In this document: piece after piece, positions 1-11,200 of the stretch
Numbering within the stretch: the stretch's first letter is position 1
Layout: the number at the start of each line of letters is the position of its first letter
DNA from: Phanerodontia chrysosporium
Taxonomy: Eukaryota > Basidiomycota > Agaricomycetes > Polyporales > Phanerochaetaceae
DNA length: 64,000 nt
Assembly (NCBI GenBank): GCA_001910725.1
Contig: MJGA01000058.1
Span: 1 to 64,000 of the forward strand
Direction of reading: 5' to 3'
Program-made: the position numbers and the translations under genes
Notes under the pieces: model-generated
The model's database searches: none
What the model saw: the letters and a program-made list of their open reading frames with translations, nothing else
Told to the model about the DNA's origin: nothing

Positions 1-400
1 GGCATAGCCAGCGAGGCTGCGACGCGGACTGCGCGGCGAGGCTGTGCGGGGGCTATGTCACGAGGCTGTGTCAGCTAGCAGTGTCCGAAGCTGCGTCGGG
101 CCGAGGCTGTGTCATCAGGCTGATCAGCTCGGTGTGTCTCGGCGAGGGGAGTCATCAGGGGTGACAGTGCCTCCTCGGCGATCCGGGGAACCGGTTGCAA
201 GGCAGACCGGTGATCCGGGCAGTGTCTGAGTGCGCAGCGGGATGCGCTGGCGTCTAGGGGTGATGCGCCATCAGGGCGCTGGCACTGAGTGTGAGCGGCT
301 AGGACTCCAGACGGCGTGAGGGCTACTCGCCCGTTGGATTAATCGAGGAAAATAGCCAAAAATCGGCGAAAAATAGGGCAGCACCGTCACATCCGTGACA
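1..400 (+). repeat. Family B Gypsy LTR, 3' portion
   Basis: The window opens inside an LTR of family B. The sequence matches the 3' two-thirds of the solo LTR at 3691-4368 and of the 3' LTR at 34857-35550, and ends in the family terminus CCGTGACA. It is followed directly by an inverted A-LTR fragment, so this B copy probably inserted into an older A LTR. The other half lies outside the window, so the target duplication cannot be checked. Confidence 0.85.
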
Positions 401-510
401 GTGACTGCATTCTGACATGTGTCTGTTCTAACCCTAGTCCCTAACCCTAACCTCTAGCACCAATGGGTGCTTATGAGAATAAAACTGTAAGAAATTAGAA
501 AACTGTGACA
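401..510 (-). repeat. Family A LTR fragment (5' end of LTR)
   Basis: The reverse complement matches the first ~110 bases of the A LTR (4460-4570), including the terminal TGTCACAG, the telomere-like CCCTAACCC blocks and the end of the CACGTG region. It is diverged mainly by C/T and G/A changes. It abuts the B LTR at 400/401. Confidence 0.8.
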
Positions 511-1037
511 AGACTACAAGCCTGCTATATTGTTTAGTCGAGTTATATTGAGTATCCAAACATATGATATCTTCTTTTACACATACTTGTATATCAGTTC
601 TTTCTTGATTTACCAGCACTTTGGCCAAAACATTTTTTTCTGCAGTAATCTTCACTTTTACTTCATTTTCAGATGTGCACCTATTTTAGGCTCATTTGCA
701 TGATACAAAATACATCTGGTATTTACTAACCTTGTCTGTAAAGTATGTATATATATCAAAGTCACATTAGACCTTGTATAAGAACAAACAATCAGTTACT
801 TCTGAAAGAGAATATATAACATTATAGACTTCAAACTTTGAGATAAAGCCTTATAAAGCCAGCCAGTAGATTATCTCTATGCCATATAGGTATTTAGCAT
901 GTATCCCAGTTGGAAGGGTAAGTCTGTACATGGTATACTTACTGTTCAGTTGGTGTTTTGAATTGTAGTTCAGTGTAGAGTCATAAAGCACTCTGACCAG
1001 TTATGTAGATCTTGTGAATTCACCCAAAAATGTGTCT
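511..1037. other. AT-rich spacer, no gene recognised
   Basis: Both strands carry only short open frames with biased, low-complexity composition. No domain, splice structure or repeat was recognised here. Confidence 0.5.
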
Positions 1038-1326
1038 ATGGTTAGTTGTGTCTCTTGTGATGCAATCACCCCTCTGCACTCAGTGGCTCTCAGTGGCCCA
1101 GTGGATTGACCAGGTGCAGTGACTCTCATGAGCCACTGACAAAGAAGTCCCTTTGTACTCTCTTCCTTTGTCCCTTTTGCTTTCCTTCCTTTATTCTTAG
1201 TTCGCTTTGATCCCCTCTGTAGGATAGTATATAATATCTGGGGGTAGTGCCCTGAGCTCTTCAGTTGCTCATCCACTACCACCAGTGTGATTCAGAGCAC
1301 TCCTGTAGTCGACTTCACCTCCTACA
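1038..1326 (+). repeat. Solo Ty1/Copia LTR (degenerate)
   Basis: This matches, in opposite orientation, the Copia LTR at 20471-20820. Shared landmarks are the start GTTAGTTGTG, the TATA-like stretch before the GGGGGTAGTGCC block, the CATCCACTACCACCAG block and the end CTCCTACA. It is shorter than the 350-bp reference because it holds the TGGTAGTGG block once, whereas the element at 20471 has it twice. No coding sequence is attached. Confidence 0.8.
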
Positions 1327-3690
1327 ATGAACATCTATAGTTTATTGCATGTCCATACATTCACTGCACTCTAACACCCTTATGAAATATGATATAATGT
1401 ACAAGTAATATAATTATCTATTAAAAGCTTCTCTGATGGAAGATATAGCCAGCTCACCCTTGCAAGACTATGTATATTGTCAGATATAATACAGTGCATA
1501 TACATGGATGGCTGCTATCAGAAACAATTATATTTTGAAAGGGCCCCTCCTTGGTGAGGCTATATAAATATATTTATTGAAAACTGCGAAATAAATAGAT
1601 TAAGCTTTATTCACAGTCTCTATTCTGCCGAAATTGCTACAGTCAGTGCTATAGTACAGCAGCCATATATACATACTATGCAAATGCCAGTTATACTCTA
1701 TATATACAGCTTGAGGCCTATATATACAAGGAATAGAATAAATATACAATTTCACAAGATATTGAGCATTATAGAGTCTTTCCTGCCATAAAAGTTTGCT
1801 TTACAGCTTATACAAAGTTTGGCACTATATCAGACATTCTTTTCCATATATTTACACTATCCAGAAGCCACTGGTAGAGTTGAGGATGCTACCTAATTTA
1901 TTTCGATTTTAGAAGTAGAAATCGAGCCATTGCACCATGTTGCCTTTCTGGGCAGGTGCGATCAAACTGTATCACAATGGAACTCATGGCTGCGGATTAT
2001 GTGCGCATTTTATCGGGATTTATAGCTCGCCTCTAAGTGTACTAAGGTGCAGATACTCCAGAAAAGACCCCAACCAATGGCAGTGCTTAGTCAAATCGTT
2101 TCACGTATGTAAAGACACATTGGTGGTGTCCTAAGTGTTTTTACGTATGTGAAACGATTTTACACACCAGCGCTTAGGTGGTTTTTCGGCCGAAACATTA
2201 TTTTCTAGCTCAATCTTCATCACCTCCTCCATTTTCGCTTTTCCCCATCCTGGAAGCTCATCCAAGCCGCACAACATGCAGCCAGTATATACACATGCTC
2301 TACATAGTATATATGTGCATGTTTGAGCCCTGTGCAGGCTCTGTACCATGAAGGGACATCAAGTTAGGCCTGAAAATAAATATATTTCGTTATTTTCCTC
2401 TATTTTCAGGAATGGGACCCTTTGGACCCACAACACACTTCGTCCATGTGGCCTGGAAAGCCAGGTGGGCAGTCCACATGTCTGTCGGCCGAAGGCCAAG
2501 GCTAGCACACACAACACTCATGACTTAGCAGGTATCCTGGCTCAAAGTAGAGCTATCACTGTGAGCTCTTTGGGATGTGGTATATAGTCCTAGAAATCGA
2601 CGGCAAATGCGCATATAATCGTCATCATATACATATAGTGTCATGCACTCGCCATTAACCCCTGTAAACTGATAGCCCTTCCCAATATGGCAATCTTCAC
2701 CATGATCTGCTTTTAAAGGTAATATATCTATACCTTCATCGTTCCACATGATATATTGCTACATATATTTCAGTGGACTTTACCATGATGTGGCTGCAGA
2801 CATATATATACACATACATGTTATATATATCAGGTAAGGTCTACAGTGAATATCCTTTAATAAGTCAATGTTATATTTGTGGGTTTCTTTACAATGCATG
2901 GCAATTGCTCAATATATTCATGTATACTCATGTGGTATGTGTGCTGTATATTAAGTATTCTCTTAGGTCAAATATACCCTCCATATAGTAGAATAGGCTA
3001 ATTGGCAGAAAAATACCATAAATAATTAAATTTACAGATAATAGTAGCTTTACATTATATGTACAGCTCTATACATTCTTTATGAACTGCAAATGGATGT
3101 ATATATAATATATATATGTGTGTATTTGGCCTAAAACACCTAAAGCAAGATGATCGCTGCAGTTCACCTAAGTGAGCGCTTAATATAGGTACATCTGCTA
3201 CTTTGATCCCTTGCCATTCGCCTCAATACACCTAATAACCCTCAATATATATACATATTCTGAATTCCCTTATCAAACCTTGCCCATTGATATACTATAC
3301 ATGCTATTGTGGCTACATTTGAGATTGGGCCTATGTAAAGTCTGATGTAAGCACTCAACATCGAGCACACTGGTGAACAGTGAGTTCAAGGCGTAGCATA
3401 TTTTCATAGATACCAATAGGTAGCCCAAGGTCTATAGTCATGCTATACACAAGGGCAAATTCTGAAGCACAGTATAAAAGGCTATAAAAATCGAGAAAGA
3501 TTTACTTCAAAGTTTGTAATATGTCAAGGTTCATGTCGGAGATGGGCCGGAGAATGGAGGACAGAGTGGAGAATGAGTCAGAGAAGAGTGGAGGTCGGAG
3601 GTCAGATGGCAGTCAGCTTCAGCCTTAAAGGACTGCACCCTCAGCAGTCTGCATTGCCTGGATTTCGGAGTCGGAGATACGGAGAAGTGG
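1327..3690. other. AT-rich intergenic DNA, no gene recognised
   Basis: About 2.4 kb of AT-rich sequence with many TATATA runs. Open frames are short and none shows a recognisable domain or a convincing exon chain. The only ordered structure seen is the inverted repeat at 2093-2160. It could hold decayed elements too old to recognise by eye. Confidence 0.45.
2093..2160. repeat. Imperfect hairpin, 26-bp arms
   Basis: Arms 2093-2118 and 2135-2160 are inverted copies. The outer 12 bases (AAATCGTTTCAC and GTGAAACGATTT) match perfectly and the inner part carries three mismatches, with a 16-base loop. Related GCTTAG words lie just outside each arm. It could be a MITE remnant or a foldback structure. 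No target duplication was identified. Confidence 0.55.
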
Positions 3691-4368
3691 TGTCGCGGAG
3701 TTAGGACTCAACGCTACACGAGGGAGAACGGATGGGGACGACGACGACTGGGTGCAGCGGAGCAAATCATGCGGCAACGAACTAACTTGTGCAGCTGTCC
3801 GTATTGACCAAGTTGCATTAGTCAGCTATTCTACTTTACAAACGAGGGCTTACCTGTCCGTATTGACCAAGAGGTCGAGATGACGAACAGGAGCGAGAGG
3901 TGCTACCTATATATACTACAAGAGTCCAGGGCAGGCTGTACGGTTACATAAGCTGATGGGCAGTGCTCAGCACAGCCGGTGAGGTTGCGACGTGGACTGC
4001 GCGGCGAGGCTGTACCGGGGCTGTGTCATGAGGCTGCGTCAGCTGGCAGTGTTCCGAGGCTGTGTCGGGCCGAGGCTGTGTCAACAGGATGACAGCTCGG
4101 GGTGTCTCGGCGAGGGGAGTCATCAGGGATGACAGTGCCTCCTCAGCGATCCGGGGGACCAGTTGCAGAGCAGACCAGTGATCCAGGCAGTGTCTGAGCG
4201 CGCAGCGGGATGCGCTGGCGTCTAGGGGTGATGCGCCATCAGGGCGCTGGCACTGAGTGTGAGCGGCTAGGACTCCAGACGGCGTGAGGGCTGCTCGCCT
4301 GTTGGATTAATCGAGGAAAATGGCCAAAAATCGGCGAAAAATAGGGCGACACCGTCACATCCGTGATA
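3691..4368 (+). repeat. Solo LTR of family B with target duplication
   Basis: A complete 678-bp LTR from TGTCGCGGAG to CCGTGATA, the terminal TGACA having one C-to-T change. It is flanked by a perfect 5-bp duplication AGTGG at 3686-3690 and 4369-4373. This fixes the ends of family B. In this orientation the LTR is read backwards relative to element B's genes. The LTR contains the 59-nt intron-like unit bounded by repeated CTGTCCGTATTGACCAAG. Confidence 0.92.
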
Positions 4369-4516
4369 AGTGGCGGAGTTCGGGTCCACACAGAGATTGT
4401 GAGAAGGGATTAAGCTGAGTCGAGAAGGTACAGGGGGGACCTAAGTCGATATCTGAATTTGTCACAGTTTTCTAATTCCCTACGGTTTTATTCTTGTAAG
4501 CGCCCAGTAGGCGCTA

Positions 4517-4584
4517 GGGGTTAGGGTTATGGACTAGGGTTAGGACAGGCACACGTCAGAACGCGGTCACGTGTTGGTCACGTG
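4517..4584 (+). promoter_or_regulatory. LTR upstream motifs: TTAGGG words and two CACGTG boxes
   Basis: GGGGTTAGGGTT and AGGGTTAGG resemble two telomere-repeat units and are seen in the A LTRs at 4460, 12514, 42309, 56264 and, reversed, 58349. Two identical TCACGTG E-boxes (CACGTG at 4568-4573 and 4579-4584) are spaced 11 bp apart, one helical turn. Proteins of the Tbf1/TRF type bind TTAGGG, and bHLH factors of the Cbf1/Pho4 type bind TCACGTG. Binding here is inferred. Confidence 0.45.
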
Positions 4585-4854
4585 CTGGAAAAGGACTCAG
4601 AGTCATGTGAGGATCTTATCTTTATCTTATTTATGATGTAGACGCTCCGGTACAAGGGTATAGTAGGTAGCCAGACCCAGGGTCCGGGTAGTGTATTCTA
4701 GAATAGCGTAGAAGGTTCCGGGCACATCCGGTACTCAGCTTTAGACTTCGCCGAGCCCGGAGTGTCTTGGCAAGTATTGCACCATTATCACGCCATTGCG
4801 CATGTGATGGGCAGTATCAAGGGTCTCGGGTAGTACCAGGGGTCCTCCCCTTCA

Positions 4855-4863
4855 TGTATATAC
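4855..4863 (+). promoter_or_regulatory. TATA box of the A LTR
   Basis: TGTATATAC lies in the LTR about 110 bases before the splice donor. The same TATATA core is kept at the matching place in the other A LTRs, including the decayed copy near 59920. Transcription would start roughly 30 bases downstream, near the GGCTTAAGTCC block. This is inferred. Confidence 0.55.
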
Positions 4864-5145
4864 ACCGGGCTCTGCTGGGCTTAAGTCCCCAGCATCATCT
4901 ACCTCGTCTTTTACCCACTTCACTCGCACACTCGCAGTCAAGTCCAACCCCACCTAAACTACTAAGGTAAGTAGCGGGGTTTACTTTGACATTTAGATGA
5001 TGCTATACCCCTTCGCGTCGACGTCGGCCTTAAGGGCTTGATCGTCGTGCGCAGCGTGCTCGACGTCGTTGCCGGCGACGTTGGCATCTTTTACTACTTA
5101 TAATCTTGCGTTCGCAGGTTCGCTTCTTCGATGCGCGGCTACCAT

Positions 5146-5813
5146 CTGTAATAGGGGTAGTTCTTCATTCGTGGGGCTAGCGACTGAGGTCCACCTGTAA
5201 AAGGGGGCCGTACGTCGTTGGCCATAGGGTCGCATGGGCATTACTCGACGAATTATCGCGAGTGATGTTTGTGTAGGCGGGTTCGAAGCGCACATCGACC
5301 TGTAATAGGTGATGCTGTGCTCGGCCTGTCCGGAGACCTAAACGACTTGGGATCTGGGGGATACGTTGGGCCACCTAACAAGGGGCTTGACATGTTGAGA
5401 CCCACCGTTGGACACGTGGCGCCAGGAGTGCGACCATGTGGGCGGGCTGTGCAATACAGCATAGGAATCTTCTTGCCGATCCACAGGCGTAAGTGGCCAC
5501 GTGACGCGTGGGGTGTTGAGTTCACCGTAGGTGACCGCATTCCCAGTACTGGATGACAAGCGGTAAGACGCTAGCATCTAGGAAGTTCGTGGAGATCGTA
5601 GCCGTAAGGCACGACAAACTATTTGCAGTGGGTGTGGAAACCCGACTGAGATCTGAAACTCCCCCATCGCGCATGTGCAGAGAGATAATGACATGCCGTA
5701 AACCACTCTACCCACGAATGCGCGCGCATCAAGATTCGAACCGCAGCAAGAGAGGGCTGGTAACCCTCATTTTCTGAGCACTTTTCCTTTCCATAAGCCG
5801 TACCTGTAAAAGG
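5146..5813 (+). repeat. Repeated mini-hairpin motif CCTGTAAWAGG in the leader
   Basis: Four copies of a motif of the form ACCTGTAAWAGG occur at 5144-5155 (slightly variant), 5193-5204, 5298-5309 and 5802-5813. CCT and AGG can pair around a GTAAA or GTAAT loop, and the third copy makes a perfect ACCT/AGGT stem. Weaker versions sit at 6631 and 6709. All six positions are recognisable in copy 2. GNRA-like loops in retroelement leaders often serve packaging or dimerisation. That role is a guess here. Confidence 0.5.
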
Positions 5814-5840
5814 ACGCTGGTTGATTATATTATCACTAAG

Positions 5841-6626
5841 ATGAAGTTCTACAACAAGACCATCATTACCTGCAACGCCGCCGCCCCCTACCCCTCCCTT
5901 GCTGAACACATCTCGCTTCGCAAGGAGACCCAAGAAAAGGTCTATGAGGAGGTCAAGGAGAAGCTGGCCGAGATCGAGCGCCCCAAACAGCGCGAGAAAT
6001 ATCTCCTCCAGCGCGAGCGTAACCGTTGCACCATCACCCGCCCCGTTCCAAAGGCCGAACAGGATCGCATCAACGAGGAGTTCGAGGAACGCCTCTGGGC
6101 GCTCGAACAGGCCTCCAAGCTCATCATGGAGATGAAGGCGCGCAAGCGTCTCGAGGACCGGATTTCGAATCTGGCTCCCTCACTCCTGAGTCGCCTGGGC
6201 CCCCCTCAGCACCTGTCTCAAGAAGAGGTCGAGGAGACATACGGGAATGACAGCGACATGCAAGGCAAGGTCCCGAAAAAAGCAGGTCGTATGCAGAAGT
6301 CGCACATCATCGATCGAACTAAAGAGATGATGAACTCGTTCAACGCGATAAACCTTCGTTTGGTACCGCTCAGCGACCACCTCGTCGACATCGACAAGGT
6401 CGACAAGGAGCTAGGCGACAAGGTCTCGAAGTTACTGGTTGACTTTGAAGACTTATACGACCACTTCGACGAGAATAAGGGGAGAAAGAAGTTGAAGGGA
6501 AAGCATTACAGGTGGATAACGAGGGATCTAAAGAAAATAAAATATGTATCCTTCGAAAACTTTAGTACTCGATATGTAGAGATCGCAAGGGAGCTCGTCA
6601 CTCTCAGTATCTCATTCGAATACTAA
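5841..6626 (+). CDS. Pre-gag ORF of element A (261 aa, unknown function)
   Basis: An uninterrupted 261-codon frame with a true ATG lies between the LTR and gag. No signal peptide or membrane segment is seen. Residues 25-110 are charged and predicted helical (e.g. ERPKQREKYLLQRERNR), followed by a Gly/Pro break near 113-125 and a second helical half rich in Leu/Ile/Asp ending SFEY. The same frame is intact in copy 2 (43687-44472) despite about 30 base differences, while gag and pol nearby are broken. Element B has a 260-codon frame at the same place with similar C-terminal hydrophobic spacing. It is not a canonical gag, protease or envelope protein that I recognise. It may be an accessory particle or RNA-binding protein. 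That is inference. Confidence 0.8.
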   Translation: MKFYNKTIITCNAAAPYPSLAEHISLRKETQEKVYEEVKEKLAEIERPKQREKYLLQRERNRCTITRPVPKAEQDRINEEFEERLWALEQASKLIMEMKARKRLEDRISNLAPSLLSRLGPPQHLSQEEVEETYGNDSDMQGKVPKKAGRMQKSHIIDRTKEMMNSFNAINLRLVPLSDHLVDIDKVDKELGDKVSKLLVDFEDLYDHFDENKGRKKLKGKHYRWITRDLKKIKYVSFENFSTRYVEIARELVTLSISFEY

Positions 6627-6701
6627 ATCCACCTGTAACCCGATGCAATAAAAACTCCACCTGACATTGAACTTCTGTGTGATACATAAGAGTTTTCCTT
6701 A

Positions 6702-6725
6702 CTTTCCAACTGTAAAAGTGGAAAG
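6702..6725 (+). other. Conserved hairpin before gag
   Basis: CTTTCCA (6702-6708) pairs with TGGAAAG (6719-6725). The ACT/AGT pairs can extend the stem past one bulged A, leaving a GTAAA loop as in the leader hairpins. The sequence is identical in copy 2. It lies just 5' of the predicted TACTAAC acceptor and could influence splicing. Confidence 0.5.
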
Positions 6726-6759
6726 AATTTGTACTAACATACCTTTTGACTCAGAAACA

Positions 6760-8229
6760 ATGGCTGACGCTGATCAAATCGCTGCCATCAACTGAACCAA
6801 CATCAACTTGTCCTCGGACAATATCCAACTCTCTCACGAGACCACGGTTCAGGCCATCTCCTCAGTCGCAGCACCAGAGGAGATATCGCAGAACCAAAGG
6901 ATTTTCATCCAAGAATCGATCTATGCGGGGGTTGTAGAAGCCTCCTGACAGAACGAGGCCCACGTGAGGCACCTCTTCGACGGGTTCCTCAATATTTTTA
7001 AAGGGGCTATGACGTCAATTCTGGAGAGAGTGGACGAAGTCCGCTATGAGCTGGTCGAAACCCAGAAAATCATCTATGTCCAGGAAACCATGCTGGAAAG
7101 CGTCAAGGGGATCGCAGACAATGCGATCAAACAGTTAAACGCCCTCCCAGCCGGTATTGGTTCAGGAGGTGGTGCACCTGCTCACCCCAAGTCCGCCCAA
7201 CTGCCGCTCTTCTCAGGCGAGAAGAATACGACGAAGTTCGAGGAATGGAAAAACCTGGTTGAACTCTGGAACAGCACCCAGGGCATCACGACGGACAAAC
7301 AGCGCATAGTCAATGCGTTGTCCCTGTTACGCGAACCAGCCCTGAAGCTGATGCAACCACTGTTGGACAAGAATGCCAGGGGCGAGGACATGGGCTCGGT
7401 CGACAGCTTCTGGGCTAGTCTCCAAACGGTTTATGGTCAAAAGGATGTTACGCACACGGCAACGAAGGACCTCGAGAAGCTACTCAATGACAAGTCGGCT
7501 CTTCAGAAGGACATCATCGACTACTTGGTTCGCTTCAAGGTACTCCTCGACAACAGCAGCAAGCCGTTCACGGACGCGCATATGATTAATAAGCTGTACG
7601 ACAACGTCGAGAAGAAGTTGGGCATCTTCGTGCTGGGTTGCGGTCACTCAAGTTGGCCTACAACTGTGTCGTAATTCATGACATATCTCGTTGAGGCATA
7701 CAAGGAACTTTACCCCGACTGCGCAGCGACGCACATCTTCAGCAAGGGAAACTCGCACGGCTCGGGTTCTACATTGGACCCGAATACTATGGACATCAGC
7801 GCGGCTCAGACGGGCAAGGGCAAAGGCAAGGGGAAATAACAGGCGAATTCACAAGAAGCCAAGAAGGTTTCAACTCTCTGCGCCATTTGCACCGAGCTGA
7901 AGAAGTTCGCGCGTGCTAAAACGCACGTGACTTCGGACTGCTTCTCGCTCAAGGACCAGAAGCCGCAACAGTCCTCTGGTAACAACAATAACGGCAAGGC
8001 CTCCTCCTCGAGCGGGGGAAGTAACAATCAAGAAAAAGGCAAGAACGCAGCGGCAATCGCCACCAAGAAAAACTCCTTCAATCAAGCAAAGGCCAGGATG
8101 GCTGAACTGGAGAAGGAGATCGCGGAACTCGAGGCCGACGACGAAGTCGTTATCAATGCGGCCTGTATCCACGAATGGACAGAGGAGGACGAGAAGGAGT
8201 TGAAACAGACACCCCCAGGAACCTGTTGA
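6760..8229 (+). pseudogene. gag: gag of element A copy 1, with in-frame stops
   Basis: The structural particle gene. The frame starts at the ATG at 6760 (after the predicted splice acceptor) and runs to TGA 8227-8229, about 490 codons. Interruptions are TGA 6793-6795, a TGA near 6946, TAA near 7672 and TAA 7837-7839. The central part is helical with Trp-rich segments typical of Gypsy capsid. Near 7880-7940 a CAIC pair followed by His and Cys forms an unusual zinc-knuckle-like motif with a long spacer, then an Asn/Ser-rich and an acidic tail. The stops at 6793 and 7837 are shared with copy 2. The stops near 6946 and 7672 are unique to this copy. The region before 7683 differs by about 4-5% between copies, while that after it is nearly identical. 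Confidence 0.85.
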
Positions 8230-8292
8230 TAAGCGGGAAGCTAGGTGTGCATGTATGAAGGCCTGAGCTGCTAAATACACGAAATCGTCTGA

Positions 8293-11200
8293 CCGAAAGG
8301 TGGATTTTTTCAACAACCTGTAGTGGATCCCTGCGTTCTACAGGTTAATAACGCTGATCATGTACCCATGGCCGAGTCTACACTGGATGTAGATAGAGTA
8401 ATTGATATTGATGTATTGAACGTCTCACGTAATAAATCTTTATCGTTCAAACTTTCTATTACTCTGTGGGTGTATGGTAAAAAAGCGCAGGCAGAAGCCC
8501 TGGTTGATTCAGGCGCCACGACGAGTTTCATCAATCACAGCTTCATCGAAAAGAACAATCTGGTAACTATTAAGTTGGCAAATCCGTATGAAGTAAAAAA
8601 TGCGGATGGAACGATCAATAAAGCAGGACGAATCACTCACGCCCTGCAAGCCTACTTGGAAATTGGAACACACAAACATACCCAGTATTTGCTTGTGACG
8701 GATTTGCACAACAAAGACATGTATATAGGGTACAAGTTCCTACACCGGCATAACCCAGAAATTGACTGGGCAAAAGGCAATTGGGAGTTCACCAGATGTC
8801 CTGAATCATGCAAAGTCTCCAGCATGGCACAGAAAGTCCAAGCCCTTGACATCGAAATCGGCAATGACGAGGAGCTGGCAGAGCTCGAACCAGAGCAACC
8901 TTGGGAATCCTCACTGGACGATATTGGAGAAGAGGATATTCCCCACCACATCAACTGGGTTGATTTCAGTAACCCAGAGGAACGAACGCAAGCCGAGGCT
9001 GTCGCTGACATCCTGAAAAAGGATAACGACAATACAGTTGACACCTCGCAATGGAAATCACAGGTACCGAGTTGGGTTCACAAATTCGAAAGCGTATTCA
9101 GCAAAACCAAGTCTGAACGCATGCCCACCCACAAACCATGGGATCATGCCATCGAATTTGAGGAAGGAGCAAAATTGCCCCCAATCGGAAAGGTGTACCC
9201 GCTAGACCAGAAGCAACGCTCGTCTTTCGACGAGTGGATTCGTGAGGAACGCCGAAAAGGCTACATTGAAGAGTCGAAGTCACCCATTGCTGCCTCATTC
9301 TTTTTCGTAAAGAAAGCTGATGGTAGTTTGCGACCTTGCATGGATTACCGCCCGTTGAACGGAATTACGAAAAAAACCATTATCCTATCCCTCGCATCGC
9401 CGATTTAATCGACGCACTATCTCAGGTGTTGATATTCACAAAAATCGATCTTCGATGGGGATATAACAATGTCCGCATCAAGGAAGGTGACGAGTGGAAA
9501 ACGGCTTTTGTAACCAAGGACGGTTTATTCCAGGCCAAAGTTATGTACTTTGGATTCGCAAACGCACCGGCAACATTCCAGAATATGATGAACAACATTT
9601 TCGAAGACCTTATCCGTCAAGGAAAGGTTATGGTCTACCTCGACGATATTCTCATCTTCGGCAACGACCGCGAGGAACATCAAAAGATCGTACACAAAGT
9701 GCTGCAGCGACTAGAAGACAACAACCTCTTCACAAAGGCAGAAAAGTGTCTATTTGAGAAGGACAAGCTTGCCTATCTTGGCATGATTATATCCAAGAAG
9801 ATTGTAGAAATGGACCCTGCTAAAGTCACAGGCGTAACGGAGTGGCCCGTACCAACCAAGGTCAAGCACGTTCAGGCATTCCTTGGATTTGCGAATTTCT
9901 ATCGCAGGTTTATTAAAGACTTTGCAAAGATCACGAAGCCACTCACGGTACTCACCAAGAAGGACCAACCATAGGAATGGGGTTCTGACCAGTAGAAGGT
10001 GTTTGACAACCTGAAAAAGGTGTTCACTTCTGCACCAATTCTACGAATTCCGGACGACGTTAAATCGTTCAGGCTCTCTACCGATGCGAGTGACTTCGCG
10101 ATCGGCTCGGTTCTGTCACAACTCGACCCAAACGATAAGCTTTACCATCCGGTAGCCTTCCACTCCAAGTCACTCAATGTTCACGAAAGGAACTATGAGA
10201 TATACGACAAGGAGATGTTGGCCATAATCCGCGGGTTAGAAGAGTATAGGCACTATCTAGAGGGACATCCGGAGAAATTCGAGATATGGTCAGACCACCA
10301 AAACCTGACTTATTTCAAGCAGGCCCAGAAATTGTCTTGCCGTCAAACTCATTGGGCATTATACCTAACAAGATTTCATTTCACACTACACCACAAGCCG
10401 GGTAAAACAATGGAAGCTGAAGATCCTCTGTCCAGGAGATCAGATCATGAAGAAGGGGTAGAACTCGATAATCGCGACCATATTCTTCTGAAGCCAGAAT
10501 TTTTCGCCAATCTGCTCGAAGTCTGCGCGATCGACGTCTCCCATGATGCTCCAGTAAACGACGATTTACTGCTCCAAGAGGTTAAGAAGGCTCTGTTATC
10601 CGACGAAGTCACCAAGAACTATCAATCGTTACTCAAATCAGGCCCACGCGAGTTCAAGAAACCGTTAGAGGAATGGAACTTTGAGAATGGATTGCTACTC
10701 TTCCGGGGACATATCTACATACCAAAGGATGAGAATGAGGACTTGCGACGACAAGTAGTCCAAATGCACCACGACCACCCATCAGCCGGACATCCAGACA
10801 GGTGGAAGACCTACGAACTTGTCTCCCGAAACTATTGGTGGCTGGGAATGTCTGTCTTCGTCAAGAAATACGTCACAGGCTGCGACACGTGTCAGCGAAT
10901 AAAGAATTGCACACGGCAGACCTACGGACAACTCATGCCCAACAAGGTACCTAATGGACCTTGGGAAGTTATTACCATCGACTTGATTACTTAGTTGATG
11001 CCGTCAAGAGGAAAGGATGCCATTCTAGTTGTTGTATGCCGACTCACCAAGAGAGCACGTTTCTTCGCGATAACGAACAAATTCTCTGCTAAAGACCTCG
11101 CAAAGATTCTGATGGATAGAATTTACCCTATCCACGGACTACTTTTGCAGATAATCTCTGACAGAGGAACTCAATTCGTGGCTGAACTCTTTCAAGAATG

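Larger units (their letters stand above)
4460..4991 (+). repeat. 5' LTR of element A copy 1
   Basis: 532 bp, TGTCACAG to TTTGACA, so it ends in TGTCA/TGACA inverted repeats. It contains telomere-like TTAGGG words, paired CACGTG boxes, a TATA box (4855-4863) and a consensus splice donor AAG|GTAAGT at 4966/4967, 25 bases before the LTR end. Confidence 0.95.
4967..6754 (+). other. Predicted leader intron giving a spliced gag mRNA
   Basis: The donor AAG|GTAAGT (4966/4967) is a perfect consensus. The acceptor at 6754/6755 has a canonical TACTAAC branch site (6732-6738), a pyrimidine stretch and CAG, and the gag ATG follows five bases later at 6760. Splicing would remove the whole leader and the pre-gag ORF. 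The unspliced RNA would express that ORF. Both sites are unchanged in copy 2 (acceptor near 44600). A second, weaker acceptor is the TTCGCAG ending at 5117. Confidence 0.55.

Noticed and set aside
4992..5012. Primer-binding site after the A 5' LTR
   Set aside because: TTTAGATGATGCTATACCCC does not match a tRNA 3' end that I can identify, nor the LTR start needed for self-priming, so no site is annotated.
5269..5556. 95-codon frames on both strands in the leader of element A
   Set aside because: They overlap each other in several frames because the leader is GC-rich, have no domain, and are altered or shortened in copy 2 by substitutions.
9366..9376. A-run in RT of element A as a programmed frameshift
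   Set aside because: The phase of AAA AAA ACC does not give a standard slippery heptamer, and a shift inside the RT domain has no known use. A one-base deletion copied into both elements is simpler.
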